Assembly (NCBI GenBank): GCA_047614125.1
Contig: JBLHHI010000165.1
Location: 1 to 5,558 of the forward strand
Length of the DNA stretch: 5,558 nt
Direction: 5' to 3'
Origin: JBLHHI01 sp047614125
Lineage (GTDB): Bacteria > Bacteroidota > Bacteroidia > NS11-12g > UBA9320
Of this stretch, positions 1-5,453 are shown piece by piece. Numbering within the stretch: the stretch's first letter is position 1; every line of letters begins with the position of its first letter. The position numbers and the translations under genes were made by a program. The notes under the pieces are model-generated. The model was not told the origin of the DNA, did not search any database, and saw nothing but the letters and a program-made list of their open reading frames with translations.

Positions 1-55
1 AGGTGCGTTTAACAAGAAACCTAAGGATCAACCCGCTAAAGAGGTCGCAAAATGA
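1..55 (+). CDS. rpsF: 30S ribosomal protein bS6, C-terminal tail (partial)
   Basis: Only the last 17 codons and the TGA stop (53-55) are in the window; the gene begins upstream. The visible tail reads GAFNKKPKDQPAKEVAK, a lysine-rich, low-complexity end typical of bacteroidotal bS6. The bS6 protein binds bS18 on the platform of the small ribosomal subunit. The main evidence is position: the stop overlaps the rpsR start in an ATGA, and rpsF-rpsR-rplI is a widely conserved operon order. The tail alone would not prove identity, so the call rests on tail and context together. Confidence 0.8.
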   Translation, partial: GAFNKKPKDQPAKEVAK

Positions 56-324
56 GCAAGAAAAAATCAAAATCGAATTACATTTTTAGCAACCGACCGG
101 TTGACAGAAATCAAAACAAGTACTGTCGTTTTAAGAAAAGCGGCATAAAGTACATCGATTACAAGGATCCGGATTTCTTGTTAAAGTTTGTAAACGAGCA
201 AGGTAAAATTCTTCCTAGAAGACTTACTGGTACTTCGTTAAAATACCAACGAAAGGTTGCTCAAGCGATCAAACGTGCGAGACACATAGCAATTTTGCCG
301 TTTGTTGCAGATCAATTGAAATAA
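52..324 (+). CDS. rpsR: 30S ribosomal protein bS18
   Basis: This 90-residue protein of the small ribosomal subunit pairs with bS6 on the platform. The diagnostic block runs from Pro55 to Phe84: PRRLTG at 55-60, the Lys64/Gln66/Arg67 cluster, then AIKRAR (72-77) and ILPF (81-84). The N-terminus is a lysine-rich extension (residues 2-7), as often seen in Bacteroidota. The length is normal for the family. The start overlaps the rpsF stop by four bases, implying translational coupling. A GAGG (41-44) lies seven bases before the ATG inside rpsF codons and could act as a weak Shine-Dalgarno, which is uncommon in this phylum. In Flavobacterium johnsoniae, bS6, bS18 and bS21 are known to hide the anti-Shine-Dalgarno end of 16S rRNA. 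Confidence 0.97.
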   Translation: MSKKKSKSNYIFSNRPVDRNQNKYCRFKKSGIKYIDYKDPDFLLKFVNEQGKILPRRLTGTSLKYQRKVAQAIKRARHIAILPFVADQLK

Positions 325-352
325 GAAGCTTTAACACATATAATAGATTGAA

Positions 353-796
353 ATGAAAGTAATATTAAAAGAAGATGTGCTAAAGCTGGGGTTTAAAGAT
401 GACGTAGTGGTTGTAAAAAACGGCTATGGTAGAAACTACCTTATTCCTCAAGGAATGGCGGTAATTGCTACTCCATCTGGCTTAAAAGTTTTAGCTGAGA
501 ACATAAAACAAACCCAGGGCAAAAAAGCTCAGGTTTTAGCAGATGCAGAAGCAATTGCTAAAAAGTTGGAAGGAACTTCCATCAATATTGGAACTAAAGC
601 TGGTTCAAACGGCAAGATTTTCGGATCGGTTACTACCATTCAGATTGCGCAAGCGTTGAAAGACATGGGACACGACATCGATCGCAAGAAAATTTCGTTA
701 GGCTCTGATATTAAAGAGCTTGGAACCTATACCGCCTCCATCATTATTCATCGAAATGTTTCGGTTGATATTGAATTGAACGTTATAAACGAATAA
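353..796 (+). CDS. rplI: 50S ribosomal protein bL9
   Basis: This 147-residue protein of the large subunit binds 23S rRNA near the base of the L1 stalk. The N-terminal RNA-binding domain (about 1-50) carries the family signature from Gly13 to Ala36, with GYGRNYLIPQG at 24-34. The usual second glycine of the signature is Asp16, a tolerated variation. A charged linker helix (about 45-75) leads to the C-terminal domain, marked by GKIFGSV (87-93). The length is normal. It lies 28 bases after rpsR and is the last gene of the rpsF-rpsR-rplI operon. It has no clear Shine-Dalgarno; the sequence before the ATG is A/T-rich, as is usual in Bacteroidota. A strong terminator follows 22 bases after the stop. 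Confidence 0.97.
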   Translation: MKVILKEDVLKLGFKDDVVVVKNGYGRNYLIPQGMAVIATPSGLKVLAENIKQTQGKKAQVLADAEAIAKKLEGTSINIGTKAGSNGKIFGSVTTIQIAQALKDMGHDIDRKKISLGSDIKELGTYTASIIIHRNVSVDIELNVINE

Positions 797-818
797 GCGG
801 CGCGAATCTTCGTTTCGT

Positions 819-851
819 AAAAATGCCCAACCGAATCGGTTGGGCATTTTT
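819..851. terminator. Bidirectional rho-independent terminator between rplI and iscA
   Basis: Two 16-base arms (819-834 and 836-851) are perfect reverse complements around the single base A835. The core of the stem is TGCCCAACCG paired with CGGTTGGGCA. Five A's open the left arm and five T's close the right arm, so either strand gives a GC-rich hairpin followed by a U-run. It lies just after rplI (+) and about 80 bases after the end of iscA (-), where a shared terminator for convergent genes is expected. Confidence 0.9.
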
Positions 852-915
852 GTTTATAAACCCAAAGCATCAAGCCAATCAACCGCTGTTTATTTCTTGA
901 ATGCTCATTGGTTAT

Positions 916-930
916 GAGGCATTTCGCCTC
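916..930 (-). other. Small hairpin directly after the iscA stop codon
   Basis: GAGGC (916-920) and GCCTC (926-930) form a 5-bp GC-rich stem around a five-base loop, touching the iscA stop at 931-933. On the minus strand no U-run follows, so it is probably not a terminator itself. It may protect the 3' end or be chance; the real terminator is likely the palindrome at 819-851. Confidence 0.3.
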
Positions 931-1278
931 TTATGTTGCAAAGGAAGTACCGCAGCCACACGTTTCTTTGGCGTTGGGGTTTTTAAACTCAAAGCCTCTC
1001 GAATTTAAGCCATGCTCGTAATCGACTACCATGCCAATTACATACATGCTATGCGCCTTTTCCATAATTACGTCGATGCCCGAAATGGTATAATGATCGT
1101 CTTTATCGGTGGCTTGATCGTAGGCAAGTAAATAGGTTAATCCAGAACATCCACCGCCCTTAACACCAATACGCAAATACGGTAGTACTTCGATGTTCTC
1201 GGTTCGGATCTCCTTTAATTTTTGCAAGGCTCCTTCTGTAAATTCGACAGGTGCTTTTTTTTCGTCAACTGAAATCAT
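931..1278 (-). CDS. Iron-sulfur cluster carrier/assembly protein, HesB/IscA/ErpA (A-type) family
   Basis: This 115-residue A-type carrier accepts Fe-S clusters (or iron) from the assembly machinery in the cytoplasm and passes them to target apoproteins. All three family cysteines are present: Cys44 in GGGCSG (41-46), and Cys107 and Cys109 in the C-terminal CGCG (107-110). The length matches the family (about 105-120). Other landmarks are LRIGVKGGGCSG, and NSRGFEFKNPNA just before the Cys pair. The gene is monocistronic here, convergent with rplI and divergent from the next operon. No suf or isc genes are adjacent, so sequence alone does not say whether it is best called iscA, sufA or erpA; the symbol is left empty. 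A TATCTTTG box lies about 50 bases upstream of the ATG. Confidence 0.95.
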   Translation of the reverse strand: MISVDEKKAPVEFTEGALQKLKEIRTENIEVLPYLRIGVKGGGCSGLTYLLAYDQATDKDDHYTISGIDVIMEKAHSMYVIGMVVDYEHGLNSRGFEFKNPNAKETCGCGTSFAT

Positions 1279-1327
1279 AGGCTATATTTTTTAGAACAAT
1301 TAACTCAATTTTACCTCGTGGGCAATG

Positions 1328-1359
1328 CAAAGATACAGATTACGTTATTGAGTACCAAT
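1328..1359 (-). promoter_or_regulatory. Probable Bacteroidota-type promoter of the iscA-family gene
   Basis: On the minus strand TATCTTTG (1335-1328) matches the -7 consensus TAnnTTTG exactly. ATTG (1359-1356) matches the -33 element TTTG at three of four positions, with a 20-base gap, which is the usual spacing. Transcription would begin around 1320, giving a leader of roughly 40-45 bases before the start codon at 1278. Only sequence supports this. Confidence 0.5.
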
Positions 1360-1440
1360 GCTCTTACAAGTTAACAAAACAAATGAAAAATTGTTGCTCA
1401 AGTTTTCGTTAAACTGGTGCTCGTCCAATCCTTATTAATG

Positions 1441-1448
1441 TAATTTTA
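1441..1448 (+). promoter_or_regulatory. Possible -7 box for the DUF7935-nucleotidase operon
   Basis: TAATTTTA matches TAnnTTTG except at the last base and lies 21 bases before the ATG at 1470. No good TTTG is seen at the expected distance upstream, so this is a weak call. The operon needs a promoter somewhere in 1279-1469, because the upstream gene is divergent. Confidence 0.25.
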
Positions 1449-1469
1449 CACCCAAATAAAGTTTTATCT

Positions 1470-2015
1470 ATGGTTCTGCTAAAAATTGAAGTGATGGACG
1501 TGGTTCTGCAAATCATCCAATTTGTTATTCCATCCTTGGTGGTGTTTTTTGTTACGTATTTAAGCATTCAGAAGTATTTTGACGAAGACTATAAAAGGCG
1601 TCAGCTCGAATACAAATCTAAGACCGGAGAAGTACTCAACCCATTGCGTCTGCAATCGTACGAACGGTTGACCATATTTTTGGATCGAATGAAACCAGAC
1701 AACTTGATTCTAAGAACGGCCGATAACCGAAGAAGCGCTACGGAATATAAGCATGAGCTGGTATCTACCGTTACCGAAGAATTTGCACACAATGTTTCGC
1801 AGCAACTCTATGTTAGTGATCAAGCTTGGTTGCTCATCCAAACCATAAAAAACGATATGTTACAACTCATAGAAACAAGCTACGAGCAAATGCCAGAACA
1901 GGCTCGTGCCACCGATTTGGGTAAGGCAATTTTTCAAAGCCTCATGAATAAAAATGAAGACCGCGTACAGGTGGCTATTAATTTCTTAAAAAAAGAGATT
2001 AATTTGGTATTCTAA
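1470..2015 (+). CDS. Conserved membrane-anchored protein, DUF7935-like (function unknown)
   Basis: This 181-residue protein has one N-terminal membrane segment (about residues 10-30, rich in V, I, L and F) followed by a charged, mostly helical cytoplasmic part. Features I associate with an uncharacterised Bacteroidota family (DUF7935) are the LPLRLQ-like motif, here NPLRLQSYERLTIFLDR (57-73), a later EFAHNVSQQLYVSD block, and helices to the C-terminus. No catalytic motif is visible. The start is uncertain: Met9 (codon at 1494) sits closer to the membrane segment, as in homologs I recall, and is as plausible as 1470. A 9-base repeat, TGGTTCTGC (1471 and 1501), lies 30 bases apart in the N-terminal codons. 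The next gene starts six bases after the stop, so this protein is co-transcribed with the nucleotidase pair. Confidence 0.8.
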   Translation: MVLLKIEVMDVVLQIIQFVIPSLVVFFVTYLSIQKYFDEDYKRRQLEYKSKTGEVLNPLRLQSYERLTIFLDRMKPDNLILRTADNRRSATEYKHELVSTVTEEFAHNVSQQLYVSDQAWLLIQTIKNDMLQLIETSYEQMPEQARATDLGKAIFQSLMNKNEDRVQVAINFLKKEINLVF

Positions 2016-2021
2016 ACACTG

Positions 2022-2822
2022 ATGAACAGCAAATCGCACAGAGAACGATCGAACAAAATTACAGCGAGTATTTATGCCATTTTATTAGCAATGGGTCTGG
2101 GTGGATGCAAACCTCCCTTAACCAGCCTTCAACATGCACAGCTCCAACTCTTCGATTCGAGCACTCAATTATCAAACACAGGAATTGATGCTCTCATTGC
2201 TCCTTATAAGCTCCAAATAGATGCAGACATGAGCGCAGTGGTTGGCTATACCAAACAAGCCATTCACAAAAAAGATACCAATGGAGACTTGGGCAATATG
2301 GTTGCCGATCTCTTATTGCAATACGTCCACTTTAAAAAAAACATCCCAATCGATTTATGCGTATTAAACAACGGCGGCTTGCGGGCCCCCCTTCCATCCG
2401 GACCAGTAACTTTGGGGAAGATTTACGAGCTGATGCCGTTCGACAATGGTTTGGTGGTGGTTACGCTCAATAAAGAACAATTGCTAAAAATGATTGCCGT
2501 GGTGGGAAGACGTGGAGAACCCATCGCGGGCCATGGAAGTATTCAGCTCATACAAACTCAAGATGGAGCATCGTACGGCATTATTGCAAATGATAATAAA
2601 GTTGATTTTCTACGCAGTAAAACGAGCTTCCGAATATTAACCTCCGATTACTTAGCCAACGGCGGTGATGACTTCGTGGTCTTTCAAGAATCGTCTTTCA
2701 TTGAAGATATCAATATTCTGGTTCGGGATGGAATCAAAGAAAGTTTTATGGCCTTCACCTCCGAATTACTTCCAATCTCGGCCCCGAAAGACCTACGCAT
2801 TGTTAAATTAGCCTCCGAATGA
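2022..2822 (+). CDS. Lipoprotein, 5'-nucleotidase C-terminal (substrate-binding) domain
   Basis: This 266-residue protein corresponds to the C-terminal domain of UshA-type 5'-nucleotidases, which binds the nucleotide and places it at the metal centre of the partner domain. A basic n-region, a hydrophobic core (about 13-27) and the lipobox LGGC with Cys29 predict a lipid-anchored envelope protein. Domain landmarks are GDLGNMVAD (88-96), NNGGLR (116-121), the YELMPFDNGLVVV block (135-147) and TSDYLANGGDDF (207-218), the usual substrate-pocket motifs. It contains no metallophosphatase motifs, so it should be inactive alone. The next gene supplies that domain and overlaps this stop by ATGA. Whole 5'-nucleotidases have both domains in one chain in the opposite order; the split form is common in Bacteroidota. 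Confidence 0.9.
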   Translation: MNSKSHRERSNKITASIYAILLAMGLGGCKPPLTSLQHAQLQLFDSSTQLSNTGIDALIAPYKLQIDADMSAVVGYTKQAIHKKDTNGDLGNMVADLLLQYVHFKKNIPIDLCVLNNGGLRAPLPSGPVTLGKIYELMPFDNGLVVVTLNKEQLLKMIAVVGRRGEPIAGHGSIQLIQTQDGASYGIIANDNKVDFLRSKTSFRILTSDYLANGGDDFVVFQESSFIEDINILVRDGIKESFMAFTSELLPISAPKDLRIVKLASE

Positions 2823-3772
2823 AATCGAAGAAACCACCTTCTAGCATTGCCACTACTGTACATTCTCGACGAGCATTTGTATCGGTGCTTGGAAAAGCTG
2901 CAGCTGGTTTGGCGCTGGCTTCCGGTCCTTTCATTAGCGTTGGAAGAAACCGCTCTTCTCTTTCCATCTTGTACACCAACGATTGGCACAGCCGAATTGA
3001 ACCCTTTCCGATGGATGGGGGGAAATACCAAGGTTTGGGCGGCGCATCGAAACGGGCCGCGTTAATTGCCAAAATCCGAACGGAACAAAAACACGTACTT
3101 CTGCTCGATTCGGGCGACGTATTTCAAGGCACGCCCTATTTTAACGTGTTTGGCGGCGAGCTTGAATTCAAATTGATGAGTGAAATGGGCTACGACGCCA
3201 TTACCCTTGGCAACCACGATTTTGATGCCGGTTTGGATGGATTGGCCAAGCAATTGCCCCATGCAAGATTTAGTATTTTATCGAGCAATTACAATTTCAG
3301 CCAAACCATTTTAAAAAACAAATGCCAACCCAGTCAAGTTTTCAATAAAGGTTCAACACGAATTGGTGTTATTGGCTGTGGAATAGAATTGAAGAACTTG
3401 GTACCCGATCATTTATTTGGCAATACGATCTATACCGACCCCATTTCAGCAGTAAATGAACAGGCCAAAATTTTAAAAAAGAAAGAAGGCTGCGATTTGG
3501 TCATTGTTTTATCGCATTTAGGGTATGAATATCAAAGTGATAAGGTTTCTGATATTATTTTAGCCAAGAATTCTTCTAACATTGACTTAATATTGGGCGG
3601 ACATACACATACATTTTTAAATACGCCCACAAACGTTATCAACAATGAAGGTGGAGTTGTTAACATTTCTCAAACCGGATGGGCGGGTATAAATCTTGGG
3701 AAAATTGATTTTGAAGCAGATAGCTATTTTGAACAAAAATTATCAAATTCCACTCTGTTAAATATTTGTTAA
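2819..3772 (+). CDS. Metallophosphatase, UshA/5'-nucleotidase N-terminal catalytic domain, with Tat-like signal
   Basis: This 317-residue calcineurin-like phosphoesterase probably hydrolyses phosphate esters such as nucleotides in the periplasm. All five metal-binding motifs are seen: D55-x-H57 in YTNDWHSR, GD at 99-100 followed by VFQG, GNHD at 131-134, the LSH with His233, and GGHTH at 260-264. The N-terminus has a twin-arginine motif, SRRAFV (16-21), followed by a weakly hydrophobic Ala/Gly/Leu stretch (23-41), pointing to Tat export of a folded, metal-loaded enzyme. It stops where the catalytic domain normally ends and lacks the C-terminal nucleotide-binding domain, which the preceding lipoprotein gene provides. 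The ATGA overlap (2819-2822) suggests translational coupling. GC drops from 54% (3001-3120) to 34% (3481-3600) within the gene. Confidence 0.93.
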   Translation: MKSKKPPSSIATTVHSRRAFVSVLGKAAAGLALASGPFISVGRNRSSLSILYTNDWHSRIEPFPMDGGKYQGLGGASKRAALIAKIRTEQKHVLLLDSGDVFQGTPYFNVFGGELEFKLMSEMGYDAITLGNHDFDAGLDGLAKQLPHARFSILSSNYNFSQTILKNKCQPSQVFNKGSTRIGVIGCGIELKNLVPDHLFGNTIYTDPISAVNEQAKILKKKEGCDLVIVLSHLGYEYQSDKVSDIILAKNSSNIDLILGGHTHTFLNTPTNVINNEGGVVNISQTGWAGINLGKIDFEADSYFEQKLSNSTLLNIC

Positions 3773-3776
3773 AGAC

Positions 3777-3797
3777 AATAGCATGACTATTTTTTTT
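3777..3797 (+). terminator. Weak rho-independent terminator after the metallophosphatase gene
   Basis: AATAG (3777-3781) and CTATT (3787-3791) form a short 5-bp stem around CATGA, running into eight T's (3790-3797). The position just after the stop is right and the T-run is good, but the stem is AT-rich and weak, so termination may be partial and some transcripts may read into dnaA. Confidence 0.35.
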
Positions 3798-3827
3798 CTA
3801 AGTTTTTTTTAAACAATTTTACCTCCG

Positions 3828-3848
3828 ATTTGAGAGACTGTCTCAAAT
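3828..3848. promoter_or_regulatory. Operator-like palindrome upstream of dnaA
   Basis: ATTTGAGA (3828-3835) and TCTCAAAT (3841-3848) are perfect 8-base inverted arms around GACTG. A shifted pairing, GAGAC/GTCTC around T3839, is also possible. It lies 45-65 bases before the dnaA ATG. The left arm contains a TTTG (3829-3832), and a 7-of-8 match to the -7 box, TAAAATTG, lies at 3858-3865, although the 25-base gap between them is longer than usual. It could bind a dimeric regulator of dnaA; the regulator is unknown. Confidence 0.4.
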
Positions 3849-3892
3849 AGTTGCCGCTAAAATTGTTAAATAGTTAAAAACTAGAACGTTAC

Positions 3893-5329
3893 ATGATTGT
3901 AGAACAGGAAAAGGTTTGGAAGAATTGTTTGTCTCTCATTAAAGACAACGTAAACCCTCAAAGTTACAAGACTTGGTTCGAGCCAATTAAGCCTGTAAAG
4001 ATTGAGGATAAGGTACTTACAATTCAAGTTCCAAGTCAATTTTTTTATGAATGGTTGGAAGAGCACTATGTTACCTTGTTAAAGAAGGCATTGGAGCGTG
4101 AGTTGGGTCCGGGTTCTAAATTAGAATACAACATAATTGTGGATAACAGCACTACTCGAAATGCAAATCCATATACCATTAATATGCCTACTCGAGGAAA
4201 TGGATACAACAATAAGAATGAGGTTGGTATGCCTTTAAATGTAAATGCCAACATTCATAATCCATTCATTATTCCGGGCTTAAAAAAGCTCAACATCGAT
4301 AGCCAGCTCAACAAAAATTACACCTTCGACAATTTTATTGAAGGAGATTGCAATCGGTTGGCTCGCTCTGCCGGGTTTGCGGTAGCTAATAAACCGGGTG
4401 GAACGGCCTTTAACCCTTTAATGGTTTTCAGTGCTGTTGGATTGGGTAAAACCCACTTGGTACACGCCATAGGAAATCGAATTAAAGAAGTATCGCCAAA
4501 TAAGTCGGTGCTCTTCGTTTCTTCCGAAAAATTTGTGAATCAGTACGTCGATTCATGTAAAAATGGAAACAACAACGATTTCTTAAACTTCTACCTCTTG
4601 TTGGATGTATTAATTGTTGACGACGTTCAATTCTTTGCAAAAAAAGAGAAGACCCAAGAAATCTTCTTTCAAATATTTAATCACCTCCACCAAAATGGAA
4701 AACAAATCATCTTAACTTCAGATCGTGCCCCGCGTGATTTGAAAGATGTGGATGAACGTTTGTTGTCTCGATTTAAATGGGGCTTGTCGGCAGATTTGCA
4801 AGTACCCGATTTAGAGACCCGAATTTCCATCCTAGAGCATAAGATGTACGAAGACGGCATTCAATTAAACGGTGAAGTGGTAGAATACGTGGCTCACAAC
4901 ATCGACTCGAACGTTCGAGAGCTGGAAGGTGCCCTAATATCCTTATTGGCCCAAGCGTCGCTTAATCGAAAGGAAATCGATTTAGATCTTGCCAAAAAAA
5001 TGGTGAAGAACTTCGTTAAAAATGCTTCGCGCGAAATATCGATCGAATACATTCAAAAACTGGTTTCCGATTTCTATTCGCTTTCCATTGATCAATTAAA
5101 ATCTAAAACCAGAAAGCGCGAAATTGTACAAGCGCGACAGATATCGATGTATTTTGCTAAACAACTTACCAAGGCTCCTTTAAAGAAGATTGGTATGCAC
5201 TTTGGTGGAAGAGATCACTCAACGGTAATTCACGCCTGCCAAACGGTAAGCGATTTGATGGATACCGATCGTAAGTTTAAAAGCGACGTTGAGGAAATTT
5301 CGAAACGAATTAAAATCAATACCTTTTAG
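3893..5329 (+). CDS. dnaA: Chromosomal replication initiator protein DnaA
   Basis: This 478-residue AAA+ ATPase binds DnaA boxes and opens the replication origin. Domain I (about 1-83) has the Trp-rich NPQSYKTWFEPI block; domain II (about 84-140) is an Asn-rich linker. Domain III (about 141-355) starts with YTFDNFIEG and has a Walker A at 180-187 (Lys186, Thr187), Walker B with D243-D244 in IVDDVQF, sensor I around ILTSD, the arginine finger Arg293 in LLSRF, and sensor II Arg342 in NVRELEG. Domain IV (about 360-478) carries FGGRDHSTVIHA (437-448), the DNA-contact signature. Oddity: Walker A reads SAVGLGKT, where GGVGLGKT is usual. The gene is single, with no dnaN beside it, as is common in Bacteroidota. 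No Shine-Dalgarno is seen; the start matches the family N-terminus. Its own terminator follows. Confidence 0.98.
   Translation: MIVEQEKVWKNCLSLIKDNVNPQSYKTWFEPIKPVKIEDKVLTIQVPSQFFYEWLEEHYVTLLKKALERELGPGSKLEYNIIVDNSTTRNANPYTINMPTRGNGYNNKNEVGMPLNVNANIHNPFIIPGLKKLNIDSQLNKNYTFDNFIEGDCNRLARSAGFAVANKPGGTAFNPLMVFSAVGLGKTHLVHAIGNRIKEVSPNKSVLFVSSEKFVNQYVDSCKNGNNNDFLNFYLLLDVLIVDDVQFFAKKEKTQEIFFQIFNHLHQNGKQIILTSDRAPRDLKDVDERLLSRFKWGLSADLQVPDLETRISILEHKMYEDGIQLNGEVVEYVAHNIDSNVRELEGALISLLAQASLNRKEIDLDLAKKMVKNFVKNASREISIEYIQKLVSDFYSLSIDQLKSKTRKREIVQARQISMYFAKQLTKAPLKKIGMHFGGRDHSTVIHACQTVSDLMDTDRKFKSDVEEISKRIKINTF
4138..4146 (-). promoter_or_regulatory. Perfect DnaA box inside dnaA
   Basis: TGTGGATAA on the + strand is the exact complement of the 9-base DnaA box TTATCCACA. 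It spans codons 82-85, at the domain I/II border of dnaA. By chance an exact box on either strand is expected about 0.04 times in a window of this size. No second exact box was found, so it does not by itself mark an origin; autoregulation or DnaA titration are possible roles. Confidence 0.5.
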
Positions 5330-5353
5330 GTATACCCCACAACAACGTTAAAT

Positions 5354-5368
5354 GGCATGATGAATGCC
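5354..5368 (+). other. Short hairpin between dnaA and its terminator
   Basis: GGCAT (5354-5358) and ATGCC (5364-5368) pair around GATGA. The 9-base CATGATGAA it contains (5356-5364) recurs at 5380-5388 inside the terminator loop. The stem is weak; it may be a decayed duplicate of the terminator or chance. Confidence 0.25.
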
Positions 5369-5372
5369 CAAG

Positions 5373-5410
5373 ACCCTGCCATGATGAAGATCAAGGCAGG
5401 GTTTTGTTTT
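5373..5410 (+). terminator. Rho-independent terminator of dnaA
   Basis: ACCCTGCC (5373-5380) pairs with GGCAGGGT (5395-5402). Inside, past an A-A mismatch, TGAT (5382-5385) pairs with ATCA (5390-5393) around a GAAG tetraloop, so the hairpin is longer than first seen. TTTTGTTTT (5402-5410) follows. It lies 43 bases after the dnaA stop. Confidence 0.88.
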
Positions 5411-5453
5411 ATATGGCTGGTTCACCGTATGTATTTGGTCAGGCCTAAACTTG

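Noticed and set aside
852..861. GTTTATAAAC palindrome just after the terminator
   Set aside because: A 10-base AT-rich palindrome is expected by chance and lies between convergent genes where no promoter is needed.
2684..3072. Minus-strand and alternative-frame open frames of 72-115 codons over the nucleotidase genes
   Set aside because: They lie opposite or out of frame with two well-supported genes, have Arg/Ser-rich compositions typical of shadow frames, and show no family motifs.
3893..4146. oriC at dnaA
   Set aside because: Only one exact DnaA box and no cluster of near matches were found; Bacteroidota origins need not lie at dnaA, so an origin is not called.
3881..4254. Minus-strand open frames of about 60 codons opposite the start of dnaA
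   Set aside because: They are shadows of dnaA with no motif, promoter or start context.
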